A program made the position numbers and the translations under genes. 64,000 nt of DNA from Azolla caroliniana (taxonomy: Eukaryota > Polypodiophyta). The DNA lies in contig JBHGNT010000006.1 of NCBI GenBank assembly GCA_043228905.1, forward strand, positions 13,020,001 through 13,084,000, read 5' to 3'. The notes under the pieces are model-generated. The model was given only the letters and a program-made list of their open reading frames with translations. It ran no database searches and had not been told where the DNA came from. Positions 9,280 to 21,243 of the stretch are shown in pieces. The stretch's first letter is position 1. Each line of letters starts with the position of its first letter.

Positions 9280-12200
9280 GTTTAAGCTAACCGGCTCCAA
9301 CTACTCAGTGTGGAAGTCGAAGATGAGAGACATGCTCGTGTGCAAAGATCTTTGGTTGTCAGTGTAGTTCGGAGATAAAAGACCAGACAAGATCGATGCA
9401 TTGACTTGGGAAGTGTTGCATCTGAAGGCGGCCACATACATAAGGTGTTTTATAGACATGAGTCTATACAACAACTTCGGCGAAGAAACAAAAGCAGACA
9501 TCCTATGGAAGAAGATCGGCGTCATGTTCGAAAACAAGAACGTTGTGAATTGAGTCTCAGTATTTTGGAAAATTGTGAGGCTCCGGTATCAAGATGGCTC
9601 CAGTATGGCAGAGCACATCAATGCCTTCCAAGGATTGATGAATCAAACCACCTCTCTAGAAGTACCTCTAGCCGATGAGATATTAGCATTACTGTTTCTG
9701 AGATCCCTTCTAGACAGGTGGGAGATGCTCGTTGTCACATTGGGTAACGCGGGATCAGAAGGGAAACATCTATCCCTAGAGCAGGTGAAGTCAAGCTTGC
9801 TGAATGAAAAAGCTCGTCGGAAGGATCGAGAGTCCAATACCAACCTAAAGGCCTTAGTCACGGAAGGTGACACGATTAAGGGAAGAGGCCAAAATTGAAG
9901 TCCCCTAGACTGAGATAAGTCGGGGACCAGGTCAAAGTCGAGGGGGAGGCCCACATGCTTCTATTGTGGGAAGCCAAGGCATTTCTAGAAAAACTGCCGA
10001 CACTTTCGAAAGGAGAAAACGGGAGCTGATGGTGTAGAGCCAAAGAAAATCTTGGACAGGAAGAACACCTCAACAATTGTTGCGAGTGAGGAGGAGTTGT
10101 TGCTCATAAGTGAGCAAAATGAAGTGAATCTCGCCGGTGAAGAATCGACATGGGTGGTTGATTCGGGTGCGTCATCCCACCTAACCCCTGACCGAAAGTG
10201 CTTCTCATCCTATAGAGTTGGAGATCTCGGATCCGTAAAGATGGGAATTGGAGTATGACAAATCGTTGGCATTGGAGATGTGTGTTTGGAAATCTCAACT
10301 GGGTGCAAACTCATGTTGAGAGATGTACGACACATTCGGGAGCTTCGATTGAACCTAATATCAGCCAATTGGCTAGATGATGAGGGCTACATGGGTACCA
10401 TCCGAAATGATGTCATGTAGTTCTGCCGAGGAAGTCTGATTGTGGCTCAAGCTTGGATGACCAACATAGTGTACAATAATGAATGCTCGAATATGCCAAG
10501 GGGAAGCAAATGTGGTAGCTGACACAGTTGGTGAACTGTGGCACAGGAGGTTGTGCCATATGAGCCAGAAGGGGATGCGAAAGCTTGCGGAGGACAACCA
10601 CATTCCGGAGGTGAAAGGCGTGCATCTTGAGAAGTGCACCGATTGCTTGGACGGCAAGCAAAACCAAACCTCTTTCCGAACAAGACCACCATTGAGACGG
10701 AATGCACCGCTAGAATTTGTGAATACTGACATATGCGAAGTGGACACGAAGTCACATGCTGGATCACAATACTTCATGATGTTCATAGATGACCACAGTC
10801 GGAAATTGTGGGTCTCACCGCTGAAGACGAAGGATCAGGTATTGTCCATCTTCAAGGACTTCCACGCGAGAGTGGAAAAGGAAACCGACCAGAAGTTGAA
10901 GGCGGTTCGAGCGGACAACAGAGGAGAATATCGGGGCAACTCAAGGAGTAATGCCGGTCGAAGGGAATCCGGCTCAAATTTACTGTGTCGAAGACACCGG
11001 AGCTAAACAGATTGGTCGAGAGGATGAACCAGACTGTAATGGAGAGAGTCCGGAGTATGCTAGCACATGCAAAGTTACCCAAGATGTTCTGGGCTGAGGC
11101 ATTGATGACAACGACCTATATGATAAACATATCACCCTCAACACACTTGGAAGGAGACTCACCGCAAAAGGTATGGACCGGTAAAGACATGTCTTACCGG
11201 CATCTGAAGGTGTTCGGCTGTCTCACCTATGTGCATGTAACACCTAAGGTCAAGAGAGCGAAATTGGATCTGAAGTCCGACCATGCATATTCCTTGGATA
11301 CGGTGATGATGAGTTTGGATACCGAGTGTGGGATTTGGTTGACAAGAAGGTGTTCTAGAGTCGAGACATAGTCTTCATGGAGGACAAGAGTATTGCCAAT
11401 TGGGAGTTGAAGAAGAAGATAGCAAAGTCCAAATCAACCGGCTGGACCCATCTAGCTGGAAGCCAGATAACACTCGAAGAACCAGCCAGAGTTGGACAAG
11501 AGACTGAACCGATCGACGACGAAGATCAGGACACCGGAACCAGACAAGACCCCGAATCAGATTCGGATGAAGAACAAATGGAGGAACTAGTAGCCGAGAA
11601 CCAAGGAAGAAGATATCCTCTTAGAGAGAGAAGAGCCCCCCGGAGATTTCCGGATGCAGAACATGTGTTACTGACCGATGTGGGGGAGCTGGAAAGTTTC
11701 GAAGAAGCAAAGAAAGACACCCACAACCACAAGTGGTTGAATGCCATGCAGGATGAGATGGATTCCCTACATGAGAACCATACATATGAGCTAGCGGAGT
11801 TGCCGAAAGGAAAGAGGGCACTCCGGAACAAGTGGGTGTAGAAGTTGAAACTGGGGGACTTCGGAAATCCACCAAGGTATAAGGCCCGCATTGTGGTAAA
11901 GGGCTTCCAACAAAAGAAAGGGGTGGATTTCGATGAGATCTTTGCCCTGGTAGTGAAAATGGCATCCATCCGAACGATGTTGAGCATATTGGCAAGCATG
12001 GATCTCAAAGTCAAACAACTAGATGTCAAGACAACGTTTTTGCACAGTGATCTCTAAGAGGAGATCTATATGCACCAGCCAGAAGGATTTGTGGAGAAAG
12101 ATAAAGAGAACCTGGTATGCCGATTGAGGAAGAGCTTGTACAGGTTGAAGTAAGCTCCTCGGCAATGGTAGGGAAAATTTGAATCCACAAAACGCAAGCA

Positions 12201-13236
12201 GATCATTGCATATTTGTGAAGAAATTCGACGATGAGATTTCCTCATCCTCCTGTTGTACATGGACGCCATGCTGATTGTCAGACGAGACCATACGAAGTT
12301 TCGAGTGCTAAGAAGGCTTTGAGCAAATCGTTCTCGATGAAGGATATGGGTCCGACAAAGCAAATCTTGGGGATGCACGTTGTGTGGGATCGAACAAAGA
12401 AATTGTTGTGGCTATCACAAGAAAAATACATGACAAAGGTGCTCCAGAGACTCAGCTTGGAAAGTGCAATGCGAAACCGGTCGGCTCGACACTGCCGATG
12501 AACTACAAGCTAAACAAAGAACAATGTCCGAAATAAAAAATCAAGAAGGACGAGATGTCAAAAGTTTGTTATGCCTCGGTGGTTGGAAGGCTGATGGATG
12601 CAATGGTATGTACCAGACCAGACATAGGATATGCAGTCGGCATAGTCAGTCGGTATATGAGCAATCCTATTAGAGAGCATTGGGTTGTTGTGAAGTGGAT
12701 ACTTCGGTACCTAAGAGGCACCTCGAATGTGTGTCTTCGTTTCGGTTTGGGTAACCCCACATTGGAAGGTTATATTGACTCGGATATGTCGGCTGATGAG
12801 GATACCGGCCGATCCACGTTCGGGCGTAATGACTTATGTAGGGGGAGTTGTTTCGTGGCAATCGAGGTTACAGAAGGTCGTGGCTCTATCGACTATGAAA
12901 GCCGAGTATATGGCTGCAACGGAAGTCGGCAAGGAAATCATATGGATGAAGGAGTTTATCAGTGAATTGGGAATTCGGTAGGAAGAATTCCGACTCTACT
13001 GTGATAATCAAAGTGCCATCCACCTTGCGAAAAATGCCACCTACCACTCGAGGAACAAACACATCCATAGGAAATACCGTTGGCTCTGAGAGAGAGTAGA
13101 TGAGAAGGAGTTTTCTTTGACTAAGGTTCACACGACCGAAAATGGATCGGACATGTTGACGAAGGTGTTGTCAACCGAAAAGCTGAACGCGTGCTGATAG
13201 TGGGTCGGATTGGTAAAGTACCCCATGGCGGAGTGA
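9280..13236 (+). pseudogene. Copia gag-pol remnant (A2)
   Basis: All copia domains are recognisable in shifting frames. They are gag from FKLTGSNYSVWKSK; knuckle CFYCGKPRHF (9957 on, the usual G before H replaced by R); protease WVVDSGASSHLTPD (about 10150); GAG-pre-integrase LWHRRLCHMSQKGM (about 10530); integrase core with HARV, KAVRADN and LNRLVERMN (10860-11040); a linker with a PLRERRAPRRFP motif (about 11610); and RT from NKWV (11830). At least ten stops interrupt it. The RT catalytic box reads YMDA (12257-12268) instead of YVDD, a lost catalytic aspartate. RNase H ends near 13236 ahead of the polypurine tract. Confidence 0.88.
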
Positions 13237-13246
13237 AGGGGGAGTT

Positions 13247-13788
13247 TGTTGGCAAACATGTCCCTCCGGATGGGAAGAGAGAAGAGCCGAATTGATGAGG
13301 AAGTCGCCCGAGGCCGATAGGCTGAGGTCGAAACCAAAATCGTGTAGGCAGCCAACTGGGGGGACTATATCTATAAATAGTCAAAATAAGCCTCTGTGGG
13401 CTATACTTGTAAATAGTTCGAAAGTTGTACTAGTATATAAGCAACTAGGGAAAATCTTATTTTGTAGTAGTTGATCATTATTGTAAAGAGAGAACGAGGT
13501 AGTTGCCTCTGTAACAATGAATGAGAGTGTAACTCGGTAACCGTCTGTCAGACGAAGGAGAACTCGAGGTCGTTGCCTCCAAGTTTCGTATCTGTATTTC
13601 CTCTATACTATAGTGATTTGTTTTCTCAGGGTTTGTGGACCCCCGTGGTTTTTTCCCATTTCAGGGTTTTCACGTAAAGTATCGGTTTCTCTGCGTCTTT
13701 ACGTTTTACTATTTGTGTACTAGTTCTTGGTTGATTTCTGCACACTAATACGAACGTGAAATTGGTTGTGTCCGGTCAATTCCTAACA
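13247..13788 (+). repeat. 3' LTR of A2
   Basis: Starts TGTTGGCAAACATG after a GAAGGGGGAG tract and ends CCTAACA, 542 bp. It contains a GTATATAAGCAACTAGGG promoter core near 13431. It shares with the A4 LTR the opening (CCCTCYGGATGGGAAG) and the ending (GTC..TCCTAACA), so the two belong to one LTR subfamily. Confidence 0.82.
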
Positions 13789-14223
13789 TACATGGCGCAT
13801 CATTATGTGTACATGATGAAAGTGTAGAAGTCTGCGAGCCAGAGAGCTATGCAGAGGCATCACAGGATGCCAAATGGCGATCAACCATGGAGGAAGAAAT
13901 GCGGGCATTTAATGCCAACAAGAAATGGGACTTGGTTGACCCTCCGGGACACTGCAAACCGATCGGATGCAAATCAGTTTATAAAGTAAAGTACAATGCC
14001 GACGGTTCGGTCAACCGGTATAAGCCCCAATTGGTGGCCAAGGCATATGCGTAGACCCATGACTTGACTACGATGACACCTTCGCACCGGTGGCGAAGAT
14101 GACGACCGTCTGTGTGGTGCTAGCAGTAGCAACGGAAAGGGGGTTGAATCTCCAGCAGATGGACGTTAAGAATGCATTTCTTCAAGAAGAACTTGAAGAA
14201 CATGTATTTATCATCCAACCCCA
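13789..14223 (+). pseudogene. B-type copia RT fragment (B0)
   Basis: This reads as the linker and RT start of the B copia lineage: MEEEMRAFNANKKWDLVDP, GCKSVYKVKYNADGSVNRY, then AKMTTVCVVLAVATERG and [19 protein letters not shown]. It has internal stops (for example near 14052). It closely parallels B1 at 20560-21000. It is broken on both sides by A-type copias (A2 on the left, A4 on the right), making it the oldest recognisable layer at this end of the nest. Confidence 0.82.
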
Positions 14224-14816
14224 TGTTAGGATCGTGACCGATCACAACCGATTTCATGTATGCTTCTTCGGGTGCAAAGACCAAGATAAATCAAAAACAT
14301 AATACACAGACAACAAGCAAGAAGGGAGAAAAGACAAGTACAATGACACCTGATGTTTTATGTGGAAAACCCGAAAAGGGAAAAACCACAAGGGTTAACA
14401 AACCCCGAGAAACAAAATCACTATAACGAGGGAGGAATACAAGGAAACTCGGAGGCAACAACCTCGAGCTCGTCTTCATCTAACATACGGAGGTTGATTT
14501 ACAACTCACAATCACTCTCTTTCGCTGACTCTCATAGTTATAGAGGCCACGACCTTCTCTAACTATGTAACAACTAATAATGATACATACTCCAAAAATA
14601 AAAGGTTTGTCCTAGTTGTATATATACTTGTACAACTTTCTGGCTATTTACAAGTATAGCCCACATGGGGCACATTTAGACTATTTACAAATATAGTCTC
14701 CCGAATCGGCTATGAAATCGATTTTCGGTTTCGATTTAGGCCTTGGCCGAATTACTCATGTGTGTTTGATTTGGTTCATTCTTTCTTCCCATCCAGAGGG
14801 ACTTGTTTTCCCAACA
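14224..14816 (-). repeat. 3' LTR of A4
   Basis: On the minus strand it starts TGTTGGGAAAACAAGTCCC at 14816, right after the tract matching GTGAAGGGGGAGT (14817-14830). It ends GATCCTAACA at 14224. About 593 bp. Confidence 0.8.
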
Positions 14817-14830
14817 AACTCCCCCTTCAC

Positions 14831-15828
14831 TCCGGCATGGGGTACTTCACCAATAAGACCCTCTGTCGGCACTCGTTTAGCTTTTCGGCCGACAACACCT
14901 TCTTTAGCATGTCCGACCTGTTCTTCGTTGTATGCACCTTCACTAGAGAAAAATACTTCTCTTCTACTCACTCTCAGAGCCAATGGTATCTTCTTTGGAT
15001 GTGCTTGGTCCTTGAATGGTAGGCAACATTCTTCGCAAGGTGGATGGCACTCTAGTTATCGCAATGGAGTCGAAATTTCTTTGGCCGAATTCCCAACTCT
15101 CCGATGAACTCCCTCATCCAAATGATTTCCTTGTCGGCTTCTGTGGTCGACAACGCCACGGCCTTCTGCAACCTCGATTGCCACAAAATGGCTCCCCTTG
15201 CATAAGTCATTATGTACTCAAACGTGGATCGACCAGTATCCACATCAGTCGACGTATCCGAAATATAACCTTCCAACATGGGGTTACCCAAGCCGAATTG
15301 GAGACCCACATTCGAGGTGCCTCTCAGGTACCGAAGTATCCACTTGACAACAATCCACTACTCTCTTCCGGGGTTCCTCATATATCGGTCGACCACACCA
15401 ACTGTGTATCCAATGTTCGACCTTGTAAACACCATTGCGTACATCAGGCTTCCGACCGCCGAGGCATAAGGAACTTTTGACATCTCGGCCTTCTCAGTTT
15501 TCGATTTCGGACATTGACCTTTGCGTAGCTTGCAATTCATCGGTAGTGTCGAGCTGACCGGTTTCGCACTTTCCATGCCTAATCTCTAGAGGACTTTTGT
15601 CACGTACTTCTCCTATGACTGCCACAACAATTTCTTTTTTCGATCTCGAACAATGTGCATTCCCAAGATTTTTTTGCCAAACCCATAACTTTCATTGCGA
15701 ACGACCTATTCAACGCCTTCTTCAAACTTTCGATTTTCCTCGGGTCTTGTTTGACAATCAGCATGTCATCAACATACAACAGGAGGATGACAAAATCTCT
15801 TGCATCATACTTCTTGACAAAGACGCAA
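14831..15828 (-). pseudogene. Copia RT/RNase H remnant (A4)
   Basis: Minus-strand reading from about 15828 gives THCVFVKKYDARDFVILLLYVDDML, with an intact YVDD box, then VPYASAVGSLMYAMVFTRSNIGY. RNase H follows (LSTTEADKEIIWMREFIGELG) in separate short frames. Stops and small indels split it. The RT is cut at its upstream side by H1, with about 60 codons missing between here and 16888. Confidence 0.82.
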
Positions 15829-16660
15829 TGGGTCGAAGTGAAAGCTTTACGGGGCAATACGGTGGCGTCCACGACCAAATTTTTGTACGAGAACATCTGG
15901 TGCCACTTCGGCTATCCAATCGAACTGATTAGTGACCAAGAATGTCACTTCCTTGGTGACTTAGGGGCTGACTGACCATTACGTCGTAATCCATAAAAGA
16001 GTACCCCGTATTACCCCTTGGCGAATGGACTCGCGGAATCGACAAATAAAACGTTACAGAACATCCTAAAAAAGATCGTCAACGAAAACCGCACGGACTG
16101 GGATACAAAGCTTCATTGCACCCTATTGGCATATCGCACAAGCTTTAAAACTATTGTCTAGTCTACCCCATTCCGGTTAACCTTTGGATTGGAAGCCGTA
16201 ATGCCCGTCGAGTTCCAAGTTTTGAGCTTACGAATACAGATTCGGAACGCCTTCCTGAAAAATAGTCGGAACAGTTCTACTTGCAACACCTTCTCGAACT
16301 CGGGCAAAGATAGGGTGTAGAGCATGGAAGTTTTGGTATAGGAGCAACGAGGTCAGAAGGCATTTGTGGATCGGCATCGAGGAGGTAACGAATTTCTTTT
16401 CAAAGTCGGGAAAGCCATATTAGTGTTCCAAACACGTATGGGACAAATGCCTAGAAAACTCTGATTCCAGTGGATAGGGCCGTATTGGATTATTGGTGGT
16501 GAAAATGGCACATTCGAATTCAGCACAACAGAATTTCAACGGCTTCCAACTCAAGCCGTACAGGGGTGCCACAATATCGAACCCTTTTCGATATGCCGCA
16601 AAATCACTGGGGAAAAACGTTGACCCACTGCCTACCGAATCCACCTCGGGGGAAGGGCCC
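15829..16660 (+). pseudogene. Gypsy integrase C-terminal half (H1)
   Basis: The second catalytic Asp (ISDQECHF) and the Glu (GLAESTNK) are both visible, while the first Asp lies in the missing upstream part. Stops occur at about 15961, 16159 and 16318. The closing segment (QTRMGQMPRKL...WIGPYWIIGGENGTFEF) is the chromodomain-free C-terminal region typical of plant gypsy integrases. Confidence 0.78.
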
Positions 16661-16670
16661 TAAGAGAGTT

Positions 16671-16887
16671 TGTTGGCTGCCTTGGAAGGCCAAGTGGGAA
16701 AAGTTGAGAAGGGAAGACAAAAGGGACAGTTACAACATGTGAAGTAGACGGATGGGACCAAAGCATAATAATGATGGAGTAGTAGCAGCCGTAGTATAAG
16801 CCAATGCGTTATGAATGCGTGTAACGGTTCACGCACTGAGCGTAACTGATCAAGACCTTGCATATAAAGGGCATGGAAATCTTGTAA
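16671..16887 (+). repeat. Partial 3' LTR of H1
   Basis: Starts TGTTGGCTGCCTTGG. It has a promoter core CATATAAAG at 16861-16869 preceded by GTAACGGTTCACGC, matching the G1 LTR core. It is truncated shortly after the TATA box at the A4 junction. Confidence 0.7.
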
Positions 16888-17423
16888 GAATGTTGTCTTG
16901 ACATGCAACCATTCGATCTCCAGGTCCATGTTGGCAGCTATGCTCAAAACAGTTCTAATCGATATCATCTTTACTACTGGAGCGAATATCTCGTCAAAGT
17001 CAACACCCTTTTTCTATTGGAAACCCTTCAACACAATGCGGGCTTTATACCTAGGCGCGCTATTGACTTCTCCAGTTTTCACCTTACAGACCCATTTGTT
17101 TCTGAGTGCTTATTTACCTTTTGGTAACTCTACCAGGTCGTAGGTGTAGTTTTCGTGCAAGGGGTCCATCTAATCTCACATCACGCTCAACCATTTCTCT
17201 TTGTGCTCGTCGGCAATGGCTTCATCATAACACTCTGGCTCACCTTCATCAGTAAAGAGGATGCATTGACTGGCATATGTTGTAGGTGCTCTTCTTTATC
17301 TGAGTGGGTATCTCCTTCCACTCATTGTTGGCTCTCGTTCGGATGTCTCTGCCAACTCTTCTCTCAGCTCAGGTTCATGTATGTCGATCATCTTCTTAAG
17401 GTTCGACGAATCCAACTCGTATT
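16888..17423 (-). pseudogene. Copia linker/RT start (A4)
   Basis: The minus strand reads ELDSSNLKKMIDIHEPELRE, then SGRRYPLR, the conserved PKGKxxLRNKWV-like start of RT, KKGVDFDEIFAPVVKMIS and HVKTTFLQ, with an in-frame stop after KGFQ. It ends at the H1 junction near 16888. It matches A3 at 30630-31140. Confidence 0.8.
17419..17423. repeat. Candidate target site GTATT left of B1
   Basis: The five bases before the B1 LTR would be one copy of its duplication. The right copy cannot be checked because B1 lacks its 3' end. Confidence 0.4.
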
Positions 17424-17784
17424 TGTTGAGATACAAGCTCAACATTCGGTGCATAAACGGGTGCGTAACCCAGTGCGTAGACTGGGTGCGTAAAACCGTA
17501 CGCACAACATGGCCGTAGCGGTGCGTAAAACGAGAGGCTGTTAGAATGTTATTCCTCGTCAAGTACTGTCAGTACTTGTGTTAGCCCAATAGTCAAGGCT
17601 TGTATAAAAGGTGCTCACTGAGCACGAAGTATGTACAATGAACATATAGAGAATTATTTTTGGAATATAGTTTTATTTTTCTCCTCTCTCTGTCTCTCCC
17701 TCTCCTTCTCCGTGATTTCTGCGTTTTACCAAACTGTGTACTTTGTGTCTTACGCATACACTTCCGCACACGTATTCTTTTACA
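17424..17784 (+). repeat. 5' LTR of B1
   Basis: Begins TGTTGAGATACAAGCTCAACA, whose ends (TGTTGAG/CTCAACA) form a 7-bp hairpin. It ends TTTTACA directly before the primer site. A TATAAAAG box lies at 17603-17610. It belongs to the same LTR family as 36312-36739 and 48638-49051. Confidence 0.9.
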
Positions 17785-17796
17785 TGGTATCAGAGC
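17785..17796 (+). promoter_or_regulatory. Primer-binding site, tRNA-iMet (B1)
   Basis: TGGTATCAGAGC follows the LTR with no spacer. Confidence 0.9.
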
Positions 17797-17886
17797 GCGA
17801 GGGTTGAGACTCCTCTACAACTGACAAAAAATCTTGCGATAAAGACAGAGTTAAGTTATTGTTTTCGGAAAGGATAAGACAGCAAT

Positions 17887-20800
17887 ATGGACAGAGGAAT
17901 GGGAAGCTCACTACCGACAGAGAATCTCGATAGGAGCAACTACGCATCTTGGTCGTACAATATACACCAATACTTGCATGGTCATGGTTACTGGAGTTAT
18001 GTCGAAGGAGCTAATGATACAACACCCGAATCGACGCACAAAGATTTTTCGGCTTGGGAACAAGCGGCAAGCAGAGTTCTTTACTGCTTCACGTCCTGTG
18101 TGAGCAACCATCTCTTGAGCTACATTCGGGATGCTAAGACGCCAAAGGACTCGTGGGCGACTCTCAAGGGGATTTTAGCCGCTCGCACAATGGCCAGGAA
18201 GTTGTAGCTCAGGTAGGAGCTCAGCAATGTCCGACAGAAAGATTTGTTTGTGGCCGATTACACAGCCCGAATGAAGGAGATCTGCAACTCTCTTGCTTCC
18301 ATCAACGTGAACGTCGAGGAGGACAAAATGGTACAGGTTTGTCTTGGAGGGTTAGCGTCAAAGTTTGGAGCATTCCGAACGATAGTATGTACAAGGGAGA
18401 ATACGCCTTCGTTCTTCGAGCTTCAGTCGATGTTGCTTGTGGAGGAAAATCACGCAGGTGCATGGATGAGTACGCATGGTGACAGTAGGATGTTGTACAC
18501 AGAGGAAGATAGTGGTCGTGGCGGATCGGCGTGCAATGGAGGCGGCAGAAAAGAGCAGAACGTGTGGCATAATCGAAATGCCAGAAGCAATTTTGAACCC
18601 TCCGGAAGCAGGGCAGTCATAGCGGTGCCGGATGCCGGCAAGAGAAGGCCGCGACGGATTGCTGGTACTGTGCCAAGAAAGGCTACAGAGAGAGCGAGTG
18701 CTGGAAAAAAAGAGTGGATTTGGACAAAGCCAGATCGAGCGGAAGAGATGTAGGAAGGCATCAGAAATCGCACTACGCCGAGGGCTCCGAACGAGCCGGA
18801 AATGGATCGGGCGCGGCCTTCGTAATGAAGCACAAGGCCAATTCAATGGTCGTGAACACCTCGAAACCAAGCGAGGTGTGGTATATTGATTCCGGAGCAT
18901 CAAATCATATGACGAGTCACGAGGAATGGTTCTGGTACTTGGAGAAACTGGAAAAGCAAGGAGTGGTCGAAACTAGAGACGACACTCCGCATACCATCAA
19001 ACATGTCGGTGAAGTTCCCCTCAACCACGTTGGGCAGAAAGGGAAACTCATGAATGTGCTGCATGTCCCAACAATAAACAAGAACCTGGTGTCGGTCAGT
19101 CAGATCGTCGACCAGGGGATGCAAGTTCGATTCACGCACCTCGGGTGCTACATGAAAGAGGAAGGCCATGTTATCGCTCAAGGGCACTGTGAAGGGAGGA
19201 TGTTTATCCTCGACACCAACCAAACCGGAACCACATTGTTCGCGAAAGGACATAAGGTCGAATCGGATATCGACCTGTGGCACAAGCGGTTCGGCCATGT
19301 TAACTTCCCATGGCTTCGTGAAATGTAGATGAAGAACATTGTTTTCGGTTTGCCGAAATTTCGTCGCCGGAATGACGAAATCTATGAAGCCTGCCAACTA
19401 GGGAAGCAACACCGACGTCCGTTACCAAACGAGCGTAATTGGAGTCGAAATCCACTCGACTTAATCCATTCGGATATTTGGGGGCTTGACTTAATCCATT
19501 CATCGATGACTTCACTCAGCATACCTGGGCATGTACAATCGCGAAGAAGAGCGAAGTCTTTGCATGTTTCATGAAGGTAAAGAACCTTGCAGAAAGGGAA
19601 ATAGGGCGTAAGATCATCAAATGCCTAAGGTCCGATGACGGGAAGGAGTACTTCTTTGACCAGTTCACAAGTTATCTACAGAAGGAAGGAATTCGACGCG
19701 AATTCTCGTGTAGATACACGCCGCAGCAGAATGGCGTGGCCGAGTGGAAGAATCGGACAATTGAAGAAGCGGCCAGGGCGATGCTTGAAGAGAAGCATAT
19801 GCTGAAGTTTTACTGGGCTGAAGTCGTAAGGACGGCTATTTATTTGCAGAATCGGACTTCTGCTAATGGAGGAGTGTTGCCACATGTGTTGTATTTTGGG
19901 AAGAAGCCGAACCTAGCACACTTGAGAATTTTCGGCAGCATTGCGTATGTGCATGTGCCGAAGGAGAAGAGGAGGAAGTTGGACACCAAAGCCGAGAAGT
20001 GTATCTTGGTCGGTTATTCAGATGAGCAGAAGCGGTATAATTGCTATAAGCCCCAAACAAAGGAAATTTGTGTAAGCCGAGATGTCGTGTTCGACGAGTC
20101 TGCTTCGTGGTACGGGCCTTCACCTCCAATACCAAATGACTCCATTCCGAATTCTGAAGAAGAGGTCAACGAGGACGAGCTGCCTCCGCATGATGAGGAA
20201 ATCGGAGCTCTGATAGAGAGTCTGATCTCATTTCGGCTAAGTGGGCCGAATGAAGGGTTGGGCCGAGATGGCCAACCAAATGAAGAGCTGGCGAGTAGTG
20301 GAGACTCGGCCGTGTTGTCCCAGCGTAAAGAACCAAGGAGACGGTTTACACGTAAAAAGAAAGGGAAGATGAAAATGTCGGAATACGATTTTGGCAGTGT
20401 TGAGTCAGAACGGAGCAAATCTGACTTTGGACCAATCGAGAAGGAACCTCCGCGAAAGAGGTCGAAATCGGCTGGAAAGGTCATGAAATCAAGTAATCAC
20501 AAATTACACTGATCTACCCGCTTGAAGAACTCCATAAAAAGATATGGGTACAAGGAATACATGGCGTACAATTATGCGTACATGACACGAGTGGCGGAAG
20601 TGCATGAGCCGGAGAGTTACGTAGAAGTGGCGAAAGATGCGAATTGGCGTGCCACGATGGAGGAAGAGATGTGCACTTTAACGGACAACGAGACTTGGGA
20701 CCTGGTTGATGCACCTAATGGTGTGAAGCAATCGGATGTGGATGGGTGTTTAAGGTGAAATACAACACTGACGGCTCAGTCAACTGATATAAGGCCCGTT

Positions 20801-21215
20801 TGGTTGCGAAAGGCTATTCGTAGAAGCACAACGTCGATTACGACGAGACCTTCGCACCAGTCGCGAAGATGACTACTGTGCGCATTTTGCTAGCTGTACT
20901 AATGGAGAAGGGGTGGCACTTACATCAAATGGATGTAAAAAATGTGTTCCTGCAAGGCCATCTTGAGGAACAGGTGTACATGGTACATCCCCCTGGATTT
21001 CTATCCGAACAGAACACTTCGCCAGTCTGCCGATTGAAGAAGGCGTTATAAGGACTTAAACAAGCCCCGCAAGCTTGGAACGCGAAGATTACACGATAGT
21101 TGCGTAGAATGGGGTTTACGACGTCCAGATCGGACTCTTCGTTGTTCATTCGGCAAGATTGACATGGACCGGTTTGTCTTTTACTTTATGTTGATGATTT
21201 AGTCATTGTCGGTGC
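17887..21215 (+). pseudogene. Copia gag-pol remnant (B1)
   Basis: The start ATG at 17887 gives MDRGMGSSLPTENLDRSNYASW. gag is broken near 18206, its knuckle is degraded (CWYCAKKGYRESEC, His to Tyr), and a frameshift lies near 18650. The protease box WYIDSGASNHM (about 18885) is intact. GAG-pre-integrase reads LWHKRFGHVN with a stop at 19326. Integrase resumes at 19571 with SDDGKEYF and YTPQQNGVAEWKNRT, in the longest open frame (19571-20512), which ends in an R/K/E-rich linker. RT follows with AKMTTVRILLAVLMEKG and LLYVDDLVIVGA before the break. There are multiple stops, so it is inactive. Confidence 0.88.
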
Positions 21216-21243
21216 CTGTTACGAAGGCGCTACAACTCTTCTA

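Larger units (their letters stand above)
9280..13788 (+). mobile_element. Degenerate Ty1/copia element A2, 5' end displaced by G1
   Basis: Body and 3' LTR of a copia element of the same family as A1. The first codons of gag are cut off at 9280 by the G1 LTR, so its 5' LTR should lie beyond the left edge of the window, past G1. Many stops and frameshifts show it is old. The 3' LTR ends at 13788, where a B-type copia fragment begins, so A2 was itself inserted into B0. Confidence 0.85.
15829..16887 (+). mobile_element. Ty3/gypsy remnant H1 (integrase end and partial 3' LTR)
   Basis: A plus-strand fragment of a second gypsy element. It begins inside the integrase core (VEVKALRGNTVASTTKFLYE, then FGYPIELISDQ), passes YYPLANGLAESTNK (the catalytic Glu region) and a C-terminal FVDRHRGGNEFLFKVGKAIL. 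A purine tract at about 16649-16658 is followed by an LTR starting TGTTGGCTGCC at 16671. The LTR is cut at about 16887 where A4 resumes. Several stops are present. Everything upstream of the integrase is missing and there is no 5' LTR, so this is a deletion scar rather than a simple insertion. Confidence 0.82.
14224..17423 (-). mobile_element. Ty1/copia element A4, 3' half
   Basis: Minus-strand copia of the A3-like subfamily: 3' LTR (14224-14816), polypurine tract, RNase H and RT, interrupted by gypsy remnant H1. It ends at 17423, where the B1 LTR begins, in the linker segment ELDSSNLKKMIDIHEPELRE. A5 (36212-36311 and 49052-49905) has the same subfamily signature and orientation and supplies the missing upstream part, so the two may be one element split by later insertions (inference). 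Confidence 0.8.
17424..21243 (+). mobile_element. Ty1/copia element B1, 3' truncated
   Basis: B-lineage copia with 5' LTR (17424-17784), primer site and a degenerate gag-pol running to the RT YVDD region. It ends near 21215-21243, where minus-strand C1 begins. RNase H and the 3' LTR are missing. It is inserted into A4. Confidence 0.88.
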
